Assembly: GCF_000020725.1 (NCBI RefSeq)
Contig: NC_011146.1
Location: forward strand, 3,657,501-3,721,500
Direction of reading: 5' to 3'
Length of the DNA: 64,000 bases
Origin: Citrifermentans bemidjiense Bem
GTDB taxonomy: Bacteria; Desulfobacterota; Desulfuromonadia; Geobacterales; Geobacteraceae
The position numbers and the translations under genes are program-made. Shown here piece by piece: positions 36,083 through 45,018 of this stretch (its first letter is position 1; each line of letters begins with the position of its first letter). The notes under the pieces were generated by a model that worked only from the letters and a program-made list of their open reading frames with translations, had not been told where the DNA came from and searched no databases.

Positions 36083-36777
36083 CCCTCCCCCTTCAAAAGT
36101 AGAAAGGCTGCGCGGGCGGCATCCTGCTCCGCCTCCTTCTTGGTCCTCCCTACCCCCTCACCCATCAGCTCCTCGCCAAGGTAGACCTCGACGGTAAAGC
36201 GCTTGTCGTGGTCCGGGCCGGTGACCTGTTTCAACTGGTAACGGGGGAGCTCCCCCTTGAAGAGTCTCGCTGTTTCCTGCAGCTCGGTCTTTGCGTCGCG
36301 TCCGGAGAGGAGGTCGCGGCTGGACAATAGCGGCGCGAAAAGCGCCTCGACCACCCGGCGCGCCGGGTCCAGGCCGCCGTCGAGATAGAGCGCGGCCAAA
36401 AGCGCCTCGAAGGCATCGGCCAGAAGCGAGCGTTTCTGCCTCCCTCCCCCTTTCTCTTCGCCGCGCCCGAGACGCAGCGCCTGCCCGAGGTCGAGCTCCG
36501 AAGCGATCTTCCCCAGGCTCGCCTCATCCACCAGCGCCGCCCGAATCCTTGTCAACTCCCCTTCCCGGCTGTCGGGGAAACGCACCAGCAGCATGTCGGA
36601 GAGCAAAAAGTCGAGCACGGCGTCGCCGAAGAACTCGAGGCGCTGGTTGTCCCTTCCCCCCGCCTCGTTGACGTAGGTACGATGGGTCAGCGCCTCTACC
36701 AAAAGACCGCGGTCGCTGAACCGGTAGCCTAGGCGCCCCTCGATCCCCTCCAGGGGGTCATGCAGCATGTCGCTCAT
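36079..36777 (-). CDS. rnc: Ribonuclease III
   Basis: A 232-residue double-strand-specific endoribonuclease that processes rRNA precursors and some mRNAs. The catalytic signature NQRLEFFGDAVLDFLL (with the metal-binding Glu and Asp) is near residue 42. The second acidic site is in LADAFEALLAALYLDGG (about 115). The dsRNA-binding domain occupies residues about 160-230, ending GRTKKEAEQDAARAAF. Length is normal. It is the first gene of rnc - radical SAM - era, a common pairing of RNase III with Era for ribosome assembly. Confidence 0.95.
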   Translation of the reverse strand: MSDMLHDPLEGIEGRLGYRFSDRGLLVEALTHRTYVNEAGGRDNQRLEFFGDAVLDFLLSDMLLVRFPDSREGELTRIRAALVDEASLGKIASELDLGQALRLGRGEEKGGGRQKRSLLADAFEALLAALYLDGGLDPARRVVEALFAPLLSSRDLLSGRDAKTELQETARLFKGELPRYQLKQVTGPDHDKRFTVEVYLGEELMGEGVGRTKKEAEQDAARAAFLLLKGEG

Positions 36778-36927
36778 AATGAAAACCTGCTCTCCTGAGT
36801 TTAATGTGCGTAACTATAAGGCAAAGGGTTAAAGCAGGCAATAGCCATCTCCGGCGCACCCCGCGCCCCGTTGCTGCCGGGGGCCGTACCAAGGCACTAG
36901 CCACGCGGGTTTGCGGCCATTTAAGTC

Positions 36928-36956
36928 TTGCATATTCATCCCCCCTCCCATATAAT
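36928..36956 (+). promoter_or_regulatory. Promoter of the tmk-holB operon
   Basis: TTGCAT (36928-36933) and a perfect TATAAT (36951-36956) are 17 bp apart. The start point would be near 36963, 28 bp before the tmk ATG. It lies in the divergent region with rnc. Confidence 0.75.
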
Positions 36957-36990
36957 TCAGTGATTTTATAAGGATCATGAGACAAGAGCT

Positions 36991-37668
36991 ATGGGCTTTT
37001 TCATTACATTTGAAGGTATAGAAGGGTGCGGCAAGACCACCCAGCTGAGGCTTTTGAAGGAGCGTCTGGAAGCTGCGGGCGAGAAGGTGACCGTGACCCG
37101 GGAGCCTGGAGGGTGCCCGGTCGCCGACCAGATGCGCGCCATCCTGCTGGATGCCAAAAACAGCGCCATCACCCCTTTGGCTGAACTCCTTTTGTACGCG
37201 GCGGCCCGGGCGCAGCACGTGCAGGAAGTCATCGTCCCAGCGCTTGAGCGTGGCGAGACGGTCCTTTGCGACCGCTTTACCGACGCGACCGTCGCCTACC
37301 AGGGGCACGGCAGGGGTCTCGACCTCACCGTCATCGAAGAACTCAACACCCTTGCCACCGGGAGGGTGCAGCCGGCGCTCACCGTGCTCATCGACTGCCC
37401 GGTGGAAGTGGGACTTTCCCGCGCCCTGGCCCGGATCGAGGCGACCAGCGGGGCGAAGGAAGAACGTTTCGAGCGCGAGTCCCTGCTCTTCCACCAAAAG
37501 GTACGCAACGGCTACCTGACGCTGGCGGCCGCTTTCCCGGAACGCTTCGTGGTTGTCGACGGCTCGGGAGACGTGCGGCAGACCGGGCTCCTCGTCGCAG
37601 AGGCCCTTCGCCAGAGGATGCAGAGCCTTGGCAAGGCCGGACTCGCAGCAGTCAAGGCAGGGTGCTAG
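36991..37668 (+). CDS. tmk: Thymidylate kinase
   Basis: A 225-residue kinase that converts dTMP to dTDP with ATP. The P-loop GIEGCGKTTQ is near residue 9, the DR(F/Y) dTMP-binding motif is in CDRFTDATVAYQG (about 93), and TREPGG matches the substrate loop. The lid segment around residue 150 carries Arg residues (RIEATSGAKEERFERES). holB starts at the base directly after its stop codon, an arrangement common in bacteria. Confidence 0.95.
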   Translation: MGFFITFEGIEGCGKTTQLRLLKERLEAAGEKVTVTREPGGCPVADQMRAILLDAKNSAITPLAELLLYAAARAQHVQEVIVPALERGETVLCDRFTDATVAYQGHGRGLDLTVIEELNTLATGRVQPALTVLIDCPVEVGLSRALARIEATSGAKEERFERESLLFHQKVRNGYLTLAAAFPERFVVVDGSGDVRQTGLLVAEALRQRMQSLGKAGLAAVKAGC

Positions 37669-38631
37669 ATGCCTTTTTCCGAGGTACTCGGCCAGGACTT
37701 GGCCGTATCCGTGCTCAGGCGCTCCATCGCCATGAACCGCGTTTCCCACGCCTACCTCTTCTCCGGAATCGAGGGGTGCGGGAAGAAAAAGACCGCCCTG
37801 GCCTTCGTGCAGGCGGTCTTCTGCGGCCGCGACGAAGCCTGCGGCGTCTGCTCCTCCTGCCGCAAGATCGCCTCGGGGCAGCACCCGGACCTGCACATCC
37901 TGGAGCCCGACGGCGCGTTCATCAAGATCGACCAGGTGCGTGAGCTGCAAAAAGAGCTATCCTACCGCCCCTTCGAGGCTCCCAAGAAGGCGTGCATCAT
38001 CGACGGGGCCGACAAGTTCAACCTCGCCTCAGGCAACGCGCTCCTGAAGACGCTGGAGGAACCGCCGGGGAACGCCCTGATGATCCTGATCGCCACGGAG
38101 CGCTCGACTGTGCTGCAGACCATCCTGTCGCGCTGCCAGGCGCTCACCTTTCAGCCGCTTCCGGCCGCGCTCATCGAGGAGCGGCTGGTGAGGGAGCAGT
38201 TCCCGGCGGAGGCGGCGCGGGTGGCCGCCACCCTTTGCGGGGGGAGTCTCAGAAGGGGAATCGAGATCGCCACCGACGGCGTGCTCGAAGGTAGGGTGAG
38301 GTTCCTGGAGCGGGTGCTCGCCCTGGAGCTTAAAGATATTGCCAAGCTTTTCGCCGCGGCCGAGGAGTTCGCGGCCGACAAAGAAGGGCTCCCTGGGCTT
38401 TTGGAGCTGCTGCTCTCGTTTTTGAGGGACGTGCTGATCTACCGCTCAGCCCCGGAGGCCTTGGCCAACGCGGACCTGGCGCAACTGGTGGAGCGGGAGG
38501 CGTCCCGCTGCCGCGAGGGACGGGTGATGGAGCTGATCGAGCAGTTGGCGGCAATGCGCCGGATGCTCGCCCGCAACGTGAACGCGCGGCTCGCCCTGGA
38601 AGTTTTCTTCATGAAGCTTGCGACGCGCTAG
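37669..38631 (+). CDS. holB: DNA polymerase III delta-prime subunit
   Basis: A 320-residue AAA+ clamp-loader subunit. It has the modified P-loop (SGIEGCGKKKTA), a zinc-binding cysteine set (CGRDEACGVCSSCRK), ILEPDGAFIKIDQVR and a sensor-1 region (NALLKTLEEPPGNALMIL). The C-terminal collar domain spans about residues 220-320. The protein is part of the DnaX complex that loads the sliding clamp. It is contiguous with tmk; 144 bp with no clear signal separate it from ricT. Confidence 0.93.
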   Translation: MPFSEVLGQDLAVSVLRRSIAMNRVSHAYLFSGIEGCGKKKTALAFVQAVFCGRDEACGVCSSCRKIASGQHPDLHILEPDGAFIKIDQVRELQKELSYRPFEAPKKACIIDGADKFNLASGNALLKTLEEPPGNALMILIATERSTVLQTILSRCQALTFQPLPAALIEERLVREQFPAEAARVAATLCGGSLRRGIEIATDGVLEGRVRFLERVLALELKDIAKLFAAAEEFAADKEGLPGLLELLLSFLRDVLIYRSAPEALANADLAQLVEREASRCREGRVMELIEQLAAMRRMLARNVNARLALEVFFMKLATR

Positions 38632-38775
38632 GGCCGCGAGAGCTTCAGCTCCCGGGCGGGATTAAGATAGCAGTAGAAGCGCCTGATGCCGGCTTGGCCG
38701 GCGGGCAATGCAGCACCCAGACACAGCAAACGACAGGACCTCAGACCACGGCCTGTTTCTCTTTTGGAGGATTTT

Positions 38776-39714
38776 TTGGCTAAGATCGCAAGGATACAAT
38801 TCAACACAGCAGGCAAGCTCTACGACTTCACCCTCGGCAAGACCACGGTCAAGCCGGGCGACCGGGTCATCGTCGAGACCGAGCGCGGCAAGAGCATAGG
38901 GCAGGTCGTTGCCGGCCCCATCGAAGTGGACGACGCGCTGGTGCCGGAAGGAATCAAACCGGTTCAACGCCTGGCGGAGGCCAGCGACCTGGCGACGCTG
39001 GCGACCAACACGGCAAAAGAGAAAGAGGCGCACAAGTTCTGCCTGACCCGGATCAAGGAACGGGGCATGGACATGAAGCTGGTGCGGGTCGAGTACCTAT
39101 TCGACGGCAGCAAGGCGATCTTCTACTTCACGGCCGACGGCCGGGTCGATTTTCGCGAACTGGTCAAGGACTTGGCGCATGCCTTCCACACCAGGATCGA
39201 GATGCGCCAGATAGGCGTCAGGGACGAGTCGAAGATGGTCGGCGGCATCGGGATCTGCGGGCGCGAACTCTGCTGCTCCTCCTACCTGCGCGAGTTCGAG
39301 CCGGTCTCGGTGAAGATGGCCAAGGAGCAGAACCTGGCGCTCAACCCGAGCAAGATCTCCGGGCAGTGCGGCAGGCTTCTTTGCTGCCTCTCCTACGAGT
39401 TCGACACCTACTGCAGCCTGAGAAAGGGGCTCCCCAAGTGCGGCAAAAGGGTCCAGTGCGGCTGCGTCGACGGCGAAGTGGTGAAGGTGAACGTGCTGCA
39501 GCAGACCGTCACCGTGAGAAACGTAGACGACACTATGGTCACGCTGAACGGCGACGAGATCAGCCCCGAGAACGTCAGCGACCGCGTCAAGAAACCGCAG
39601 GGCAAGGGAGAGCAGCAGCAGGGCGACAAGGGCAAAGGCCCGCAGGGCTCCGGCAAGCAGCGCCGCAACAGGCCCCAGGACGTTAAGGAAAGAAAAAAGG
39701 AGAAACCACAATGA
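38776..39714 (+). CDS. ricT: PSP1 domain protein, RicT/YaaT family
   Basis: A 312-residue cytosolic protein. The PSP1 domain covers roughly residues 60-145. Cysteine-rich motifs follow (GICGRELCCSSYL, SGQCGRLLCCLSYEFD, then CGKRVQCGC), of the kind that bind an iron-sulfur cluster in Bacillus RicT. There, RicT with RicA and RicF affects RNase Y processing, sporulation and competence. In proteobacteria its role is not known. The last 40 residues are basic and Gln/Gly-rich (low complexity). I use the TTG at 38776 with GGAGG 5 bp upstream; the open frame further upstream has no such site. It overlaps metG by 4 bp. Confidence 0.88.
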   Translation: MAKIARIQFNTAGKLYDFTLGKTTVKPGDRVIVETERGKSIGQVVAGPIEVDDALVPEGIKPVQRLAEASDLATLATNTAKEKEAHKFCLTRIKERGMDMKLVRVEYLFDGSKAIFYFTADGRVDFRELVKDLAHAFHTRIEMRQIGVRDESKMVGGIGICGRELCCSSYLREFEPVSVKMAKEQNLALNPSKISGQCGRLLCCLSYEFDTYCSLRKGLPKCGKRVQCGCVDGEVVKVNVLQQTVTVRNVDDTMVTLNGDEISPENVSDRVKKPQGKGEQQQGDKGKGPQGSGKQRRNRPQDVKERKKEKPQ

Positions 39715-41240
39715 AGCCCGCCTACTACGTCACCACCCCCATCTACTACGTAAACGACGTCCCGCACATAGGCCACGCATACACCACGCTTGCCGCGGAC
39801 GTACTGGCGCGCTACAAGCGGCTCAAGGGCTTCGACGTCTTCTTCCTGACCGGCACCGACGAGCACGGACAGAAGGTGGAGAAGGCTGCCATCGCCGCCG
39901 GCGAGACCCCGCTGGAGCTGGCCGACCGCGTCATGAAGCGTTTCCAGTCGCTTTGGGAGAAGCTGGAGATCTCCAACACCGACTTCATCAGGACCACCCA
40001 GGAGCGCCACAAGAAAGGCGTTTCGGTGCTCTTCGAGAGGGTGATGGAGAAAGGGGACATCTACCTCGGGGAGTATGAGGACTGGTACTGCACCCCGTGC
40101 GAAACCTTCTGGACCGAGACGCAGTTGATCGACTACAAGTGCCCTGACTGCAACAGGCCTACCGAGAAGCTGAAGGAGGAGTCGTACTTCTTCAGGATGA
40201 GCAAGTATCAGGACCAGCTTCTGGCCCACATAGAGGCGAACCCGGACTTCATCCAGCCCAAGAGCCGCAGAAACGAGATCATCTCCTTCGTCAAGGAAGG
40301 GCTTCGCGACCTCTCCGTCTCCCGCACCACCTTCCAGTGGGGGATCCCGGTCCCGGGCAACGACAAGCACGTGGTCTACGTCTGGTTCGATGCGCTGACG
40401 AACTACATCACCGCGCTCGGCTACCCCGACGAGCAAGGGAACTTCGGCAAGTACTGGCCCTGCGACGTGCACCTGATCGGCAAGGACATCCTGCGTTTCC
40501 ACACCGTCTACTGGCCCACCTTCCTGATGGCGGCCGGGCTCCCGATCCCCAAGAAGGTGTTCGCCCACGGCTGGTGGACCGTCGAAGGGCAGAAGATGAG
40601 CAAGAGCCTGCAGAACGTGGTCGAGCCCAACATGCTGGTCGACAAGTACGGGGTGGACGCGGTGCGCTACTTCCTGCTGCGCGAAGTCCCCTTCGGCCTG
40701 GACGGCGACTTCTCGCACCAGGCGCTGGTGCACAGGATCAACTCCGATCTCGCCAACGACCTCGGTAACCTCCTGAACCGTTCCACCGCGATGCTGGGGA
40801 AATACTTCGGAGGCGTTTTGCAGGCCCCCGGCGAGGAGACCGACCTGGACGCGGCCTACCGCGAGAAAACCGCGGCCATGATCGGCCAGGTGGACGGGTT
40901 CATCGAGGACCTAGCCTTCAGCCGCGCGCTGCAGGCGATCTGGGAGGTCATCTCCGCCGGCAACAAGTACATCGACGAGACCGCCCCCTGGACCCTCGCC
41001 AAGGACCCGGAAAAAAGGGAGCGCCTGGCGACCGTCATGTACTACATGCTGGAGTCGCAGAGGGTGGTCTACTCGCTTCTCTCCGCCTTCATGCCCAAGA
41101 CCTCCGAGAAGGGGCTTTGCTGCCTGGGTTGGCCGCAGGCGCCCGACGCCGGCGACCTCGCCTGGGGTGGGCTCAAGCCCGGCACCCCCATAGCCAAGGC
41201 CGAGGCGCTCTTCCCGAGGATCGAGGAAAAAGCGGAATAG
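39711..41240 (+). CDS. metG: Methionyl-tRNA synthetase
   Basis: A 509-residue class I synthetase that charges tRNA-Met. The HIGH motif is YYVNDVPHIGHAYT (about residue 10-24), the zinc knuckle is CTPCETFW...CPDC (about 127-147), and the KMSKS loop is GQKMSKSLQN (about 297). The anticodon-binding domain follows. The C-terminal EMAP/Trbp111 dimerisation domain found in larger MetG proteins is absent, as in the shorter bacterial type. It is the last gene of tmk-holB-ricT-metG and is followed by a terminator. Confidence 0.95.
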   Translation: MKPAYYVTTPIYYVNDVPHIGHAYTTLAADVLARYKRLKGFDVFFLTGTDEHGQKVEKAAIAAGETPLELADRVMKRFQSLWEKLEISNTDFIRTTQERHKKGVSVLFERVMEKGDIYLGEYEDWYCTPCETFWTETQLIDYKCPDCNRPTEKLKEESYFFRMSKYQDQLLAHIEANPDFIQPKSRRNEIISFVKEGLRDLSVSRTTFQWGIPVPGNDKHVVYVWFDALTNYITALGYPDEQGNFGKYWPCDVHLIGKDILRFHTVYWPTFLMAAGLPIPKKVFAHGWWTVEGQKMSKSLQNVVEPNMLVDKYGVDAVRYFLLREVPFGLDGDFSHQALVHRINSDLANDLGNLLNRSTAMLGKYFGGVLQAPGEETDLDAAYREKTAAMIGQVDGFIEDLAFSRALQAIWEVISAGNKYIDETAPWTLAKDPEKRERLATVMYYMLESQRVVYSLLSAFMPKTSEKGLCCLGWPQAPDAGDLAWGGLKPGTPIAKAEALFPRIEEKAE

Positions 41241-41249
41241 CAAAACCAG

Positions 41250-41362
41250 TTCACGCAAAGACGCGAAGACGCAAAGAAAGACAAAAGGCGCTGCACAGGG
41301 TCCCCCTTGTGAAGCGCCTTTTTTGCTTTTGCAGTTCTTTGCGCCTTTGCGTCTTTGCGTGA
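41250..41362. repeat. Inverted repeat of CAAAGACGC heptad-like units with internal terminator
   Basis: Left arm 41250-41277 (TTCACGCAAAGACGCGAAGA and on) is the inverse of the right arm 41335-41362. Each arm is built of short CTTTGCG(T/C) units. Between the arms, AAAAGGCGCT (41283-41292) and AGCGCCTTTT (41313-41322) form a terminator with a T run, ending metG transcription. The whole looks like a small dispersed element. Confidence 0.75.
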
Positions 41363-41369
41363 GAGCGGT

Positions 41370-41960
41370 TTACCCCGTGCCCGGCAGCGGGCGGAGTTCG
41401 CCGGGGGCGAACAGGAAGAAGACACGCAGGATGCAGTACTTGTAGAATTCGGAGAAGAGAAGCTTGAAGCTCCCCTTGTGGTTCCACCACTCTTCCTTCA
41501 AGTTGCTGGAGTCGACCGGATGGGGATAAATGGCGACGTCCTTGGGGAACGCGTTCCGGAACAGGATGGTGGAGCGCTTCATATGGTAGCGCGAGGTGAT
41601 CAGCTTGATGGAGCTCACCTTGTGCTTCATGATCATGTCCCGGGCGTAGATGGCGTTCTCCAAGGTGTTCCTCGACGTCTTCTCCAGATAGACGTTCTCA
41701 GCGCCTGCTCCCTGGTAAAGCTCGTGCTTTTTCACCAGGGGATCGACCCCGATCAGAAAGAGGAGCTTTCCCTGTCCGGCCCGGTACAGCTTCACCCCCT
41801 CCTCGACCCGCCCCCGACCGCCGGTCAAGACCACGATGGCGTCGGCGTGCACGTCGCGCTGAGACAGTGAAAAGGTCTTATAGACGAAGTCCACGAACAA
41901 AACACTCAGGACGATCAGTATCAACACCATGAGCGAAAACAGTCCCTTCAATAAAGCCAT
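41370..41960 (-). CDS. DUF218 (YdcF/SanA/ElyC-like) membrane protein
   Basis: A 196-residue protein with an N-terminal membrane helix (about 5-25) and a DUF218 domain facing the periplasm. The motifs ADAIVVLTGGRGRVEEGVKL (about 38-57), SRNTLENAIYA and 'SIKLITSRYHMKRS' are typical. E. coli members (SanA, ElyC) affect envelope polysaccharide synthesis and antibiotic barrier function; the biochemical activity is not known. The ORF ends close to the metG repeat. No operon partner. Confidence 0.83.
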   Translation of the reverse strand: MALLKGLFSLMVLILIVLSVLFVDFVYKTFSLSQRDVHADAIVVLTGGRGRVEEGVKLYRAGQGKLLFLIGVDPLVKKHELYQGAGAENVYLEKTSRNTLENAIYARDMIMKHKVSSIKLITSRYHMKRSTILFRNAFPKDVAIYPHPVDSSNLKEEWWNHKGSFKLLFSEFYKYCILRVFFLFAPGELRPLPGTG

Positions 41961-42002
41961 GATTTAGCACCCGAAAAAAAGCATCGTTCGCCACTTTTTG
42001 CT

Positions 42003-42031
42003 TGCATCGAAAGTGCGACTCTGCTATTAAT
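42003..42031 (+). promoter_or_regulatory. Promoter of rpmB
   Basis: TTGCAT (42003-42008) and TATTAA (42026-42031) are 17 bp apart. Transcription would start near 42038, 28 bp before the rpmB ATG, which has CGGAGG upstream. Confidence 0.65.
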
Positions 42032-42065
42032 TACGACTTCAGTAACCACCGGAGGGTAGAAAGAA

Positions 42066-42257
42066 ATGTCCAGAATATGCGAGATTTGCGGTAAAGGCCC
42101 TAGCTTCGGGAATAATGTCAGCCACGCTAACAACAAGACCAGCAAAATCTGGCGCCCGAACCTGCAGAAGATCAAGGCCGTTAAAAACGGTACCGTCAGG
42201 AGCATCAAGGTCTGCACCCGCTGCATCCGCTCCGGTCACGTCACCAAGGCCCTCTAG
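42066..42257 (+). CDS. rpmB: 50S ribosomal protein L28
   Basis: A 63-residue ribosomal protein with the typical start [12 protein letters not shown] and [20 protein letters not shown]. Two cysteine pairs (CEIC at 5-8 and CTRC near residue 50) form a zinc ribbon, so this is the zinc-binding (C+) type rather than the zinc-free version. It is monocistronic, away from rpmG. Confidence 0.95.
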   Translation: MSRICEICGKGPSFGNNVSHANNKTSKIWRPNLQKIKAVKNGTVRSIKVCTRCIRSGHVTKAL

Positions 42258-42278
42258 TAGATCTTCCGCAAAGCAATT

Positions 42279-42316
42279 AAAGCCGCGGCGCAGCATGCGT
42301 CCGCGGCTTTATTTTT
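42279..42316 (+). terminator. Terminator of rpmB
   Basis: AAAGCCGCGG (42279-42288) and CCGCGGCTTT (42301-42310) form the stem, extended by CGCA/TGCG in the loop. ATTTTT follows. It also faces the 3' end of the convergent ridA gene. Confidence 0.9.
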
Positions 42317-42331
42317 GCCCGCAGGATACAT

Positions 42332-42715
42332 CTAGCCGCAGAGGGCGGTCACCTCGATCTCGACCAGCGCGCCGCGCGGCAGCCCTTTCACCTCGACGGT
42401 GACCCGTGCCGGAGCCTCGGCTTCGAAGAAACGGCCGTAGATCCCGTTCACCGTGGCGAAGTCCGCCATGTTGGCTAGGTAGATCACGGTCTTCACCACG
42501 TCGCCAAAGTCGACGCCTGCCGCCTGCAAAAGCGCGCCGATGTTCTTCATCACCTGCTCGGTCTCGGCGACGATCCCCCCCTGTACTATCTCCCCAGACA
42601 CCGGGTCGAGAGCGATGGCGCCGGAAAGAAAGAGAAACCCTCCCGCCTTCACGCCCTGCGAATACGGGCCGATCGCCTTGGGCGCCTGCTCCGTTACGAT
42701 GATCTCCTTTTTCAT
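42332..42715 (-). CDS. ridA: RidA family reactive intermediate/imine deaminase
   Basis: A 127-residue protein of the YjgF/YER057c/UK114 family, a trimer that hydrolyses reactive enamine/imine intermediates made by PLP enzymes. Family signatures: 'AIGPYSQGVKAGGFLFLSG' near residue 15 and the end ARVTVEVKGLPRGALVEIEV, with the substrate-carboxylate-binding Arg about residue 105. Length is standard. It lies 31 bp after rel and is probably the last gene of the rel-side operon. Confidence 0.93.
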   Translation of the reverse strand: MKKEIIVTEQAPKAIGPYSQGVKAGGFLFLSGAIALDPVSGEIVQGGIVAETEQVMKNIGALLQAAGVDFGDVVKTVIYLANMADFATVNGIYGRFFEAEAPARVTVEVKGLPRGALVEIEVTALCG

Positions 42716-42746
42716 GCTATCCCCCTTGCTGCCTTGAATGTTGTTC

Positions 42747-44897
42747 CTAGCTTCTCAGCCTTTCCACCTTGATGACACCCTTCACCTTCATGATGGCGGC
42801 GAACACCTTCTTCAGGTGGTCTAGGTCGGTTACGTCCACCTCGAAGAGGTTCTCGCCCCGCTTGTCGAGGGTGCTCTGGATGGAGGCGCTGGAGATGTTG
42901 GCCTCGCAGTTGGTGATGGCGGTGGCGATGTTCGCCAGGATCCCCTTTTCGTCGTTGCAGACGACGCGGATCTTGACCGGAAGCGCGCTCTTTCTCCCCT
43001 TGTTCCAGGCCACCTCGATGCGGCGCTCGGGCTCCAGCGCCATGGCGAAGGGGCAGTCCGCAGTGTGGATGGTGACCCCGCGCCCGCGGGTGATGAAGCC
43101 GGTGATCTCGTCGCCGGGAAGAGGGTTGCAGCACTTGCCGAAGCGCACCAGCACGTCCTCGACGCCGCTGATCTCGATCGCCGAGGAGGATTTCCCCTTC
43201 AGCTTCTCGATCACCTTACCGATGCGCGTTTCCTTCTGCTCCTTCGCGGCATCGAGCTTTTCGGCAGGGATCAGCTTGGAAAGGATCTGGTTCACGGAGA
43301 GCTTGCCGTAGCCCACCGACGCCATCAGGTCGTCCTCTGCCACGAAGCCGAACTCCTGGGCCACCTTCTTCAACTCGCCGGTTTTTTGCAGCTTCCCGAA
43401 GTTGAGCGAGAAGCGGCGGAACTCCTTCTCACAGATCTCGCGACCCAGCGTGATGCTCCGCATCCGCTCTTCGGTCTTAACCCAGGCCCTGATCTTGTTG
43501 CGCGCGCGGGAGCTCTTGACTATCTTCAGCCAGTCCTTGGAGGGGGTGTGGTGCGGCGAGGTAATCACTTCGACGATGTCGCCTGTCTTCAGCTCGTACT
43601 TGAGCGGGACCAGCTTGCCGTTCACCTTGGCGCCGACGCAGCGGTGCCCCACGTCGGTGTGGACCGAATAGGCGAAATCTATGGGGGTCGACCCCTTGGG
43701 GAACCCCTTCACGTCCCCTTTCGGTGTGAAGATGAAGACGTCCTCGGGGAAGAGCTCGACCTTGACGGTGTCCATGAACTCCTTGGAGTCGTCGAGTTCC
43801 TGCTGCCATTCGAGGAGCTGCCTGATCCAGGTGAAGCGCTTGACGTCCTTGTCGTCGTACCCCTTCCCTTCTTTGTACTTCCAGTGTGCCGCGATCCCGG
43901 ACTCCGCCACGCGGTGCATCTCCACGGTACGGATCTGCACCTCCATGCGTTCGCCGTAAGGGCCGATGACCGTCGTGTGCAGCGACTGGTACATGTTCCC
44001 CTTGGGCATGGCGATGTAGTCCTTGAAGCGTCCCGGGATCGGCTTCCAGGTGGAATGAATGATCCCCAACACCTCGTAGCACTCGCGGATGTCCTCCACC
44101 GAGACGCGGATGGCGATCAGGTCGTAGATCTCGTCGATGTCGACGTTGCGGCTCTGCATCTTGCGGTAGATGGAGTAGAGGTGCTTGGAGCGCCCGGAGA
44201 CGTCCCCCTTGATGCCGTGCTCCTCCAACTGTTTCTTGATGATCTCCTTCACCGTCGCGACGTAGGACTCTCGCTCCTGCTTCTTCTTCGCCACCTTGCC
44301 GGCCAAATCGTAGTAGAGCTGGGGCTCCAGGTAGCGGAAGGAAAGGTCCTCCAGCTCCCCCTTGACCCAGGAGATCCCGAGCCGGTTGGCGATGGGGGCG
44401 TAGATGTCGAGGGTTTCCTTGGCGATGGTGCGCTGCTTGGGCTCGGGCTGGTACTGCAGGGTGCGCATGTTGTGCAGACGGTCGGCGAGTTTCACCAGGA
44501 TGACCCTGATGTCGGTGGCCATGGCGAGGAGCATCTTGCGGAAGTTCTCCGCCTGGCTCTCCTCCTTGGTCTTGAAGTGGATCTTGCCGATCTTGGTGAC
44601 GCCGTCGACGAGCCTCGCCACCTCGGCGCCGAAAAGCGACTCCAGCTCCTCGTGCGTGGTCAGGGTGTCCTCGACCGTGTCGTGCAAAAGCCCGGTGACC
44701 ACGGCAGGGAGGTCCAGGCGCAGGTCCGCCAGTATCCCGGCCACCTCCATGGGGTGGATCAGGTACGGCTCTCCCGAGAGCCTGGTCTGCCCCTGGTGCA
44801 CCTTGGCACAGAAGACGTAGGCCTTGCGGAGCAGGTCGAGGTCGCAACCGGGATTGTAGGAGGCGACCTTTTCAAGTATGTCGTTGAGTCTTATCAT
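42747..44897 (-). CDS. Bifunctional (p)ppGpp synthetase/hydrolase, RelA/SpoT family
   Basis: A 716-residue stringent-response enzyme. Domain order: HD hydrolase (about 20-190, with GLLHDTVEDT and the ADRLHNMRTL helix), synthetase (about 200-360, with GRSKHLYSIYRKM and RFKDYIAMPKGN), TGS (about 385-450), helical/zinc-finger-like region, and ACT (about 640-716). The intact HD motif argues for a bifunctional Rel/SpoT enzyme rather than a synthetase-only RelA. Rel makes (p)ppGpp from GTP/GDP and ATP on amino-acid starvation and degrades it again. It is followed upstream by rpoZ and gmk, a classic arrangement. Confidence 0.95.
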   Translation of the reverse strand: MIRLNDILEKVASYNPGCDLDLLRKAYVFCAKVHQGQTRLSGEPYLIHPMEVAGILADLRLDLPAVVTGLLHDTVEDTLTTHEELESLFGAEVARLVDGVTKIGKIHFKTKEESQAENFRKMLLAMATDIRVILVKLADRLHNMRTLQYQPEPKQRTIAKETLDIYAPIANRLGISWVKGELEDLSFRYLEPQLYYDLAGKVAKKKQERESYVATVKEIIKKQLEEHGIKGDVSGRSKHLYSIYRKMQSRNVDIDEIYDLIAIRVSVEDIRECYEVLGIIHSTWKPIPGRFKDYIAMPKGNMYQSLHTTVIGPYGERMEVQIRTVEMHRVAESGIAAHWKYKEGKGYDDKDVKRFTWIRQLLEWQQELDDSKEFMDTVKVELFPEDVFIFTPKGDVKGFPKGSTPIDFAYSVHTDVGHRCVGAKVNGKLVPLKYELKTGDIVEVITSPHHTPSKDWLKIVKSSRARNKIRAWVKTEERMRSITLGREICEKEFRRFSLNFGKLQKTGELKKVAQEFGFVAEDDLMASVGYGKLSVNQILSKLIPAEKLDAAKEQKETRIGKVIEKLKGKSSSAIEISGVEDVLVRFGKCCNPLPGDEITGFITRGRGVTIHTADCPFAMALEPERRIEVAWNKGRKSALPVKIRVVCNDEKGILANIATAITNCEANISSASIQSTLDKRGENLFEVDVTDLDHLKKVFAAIMKVKGVIKVERLRS

Positions 44898-45018
44898 CGC
44901 GCCTGTCTTTGCTGAAAAAGAAGGGGCTAGCGGCAGCAGGTCCCGATTCCCCTTTAGCCGTTAGCCCCCAGCTCGTGAAAAAAAGGGAGACCGCGCAGCG
45001 AGTCCCCCTTCCTGTCTT

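Noticed and set aside
43065-44915. A 616-codon open frame opposite the rel gene
   Set aside because: Antisense shadow of an essential, well-conserved gene; composition is typical of a reversed frame and there is no ribosome binding site.
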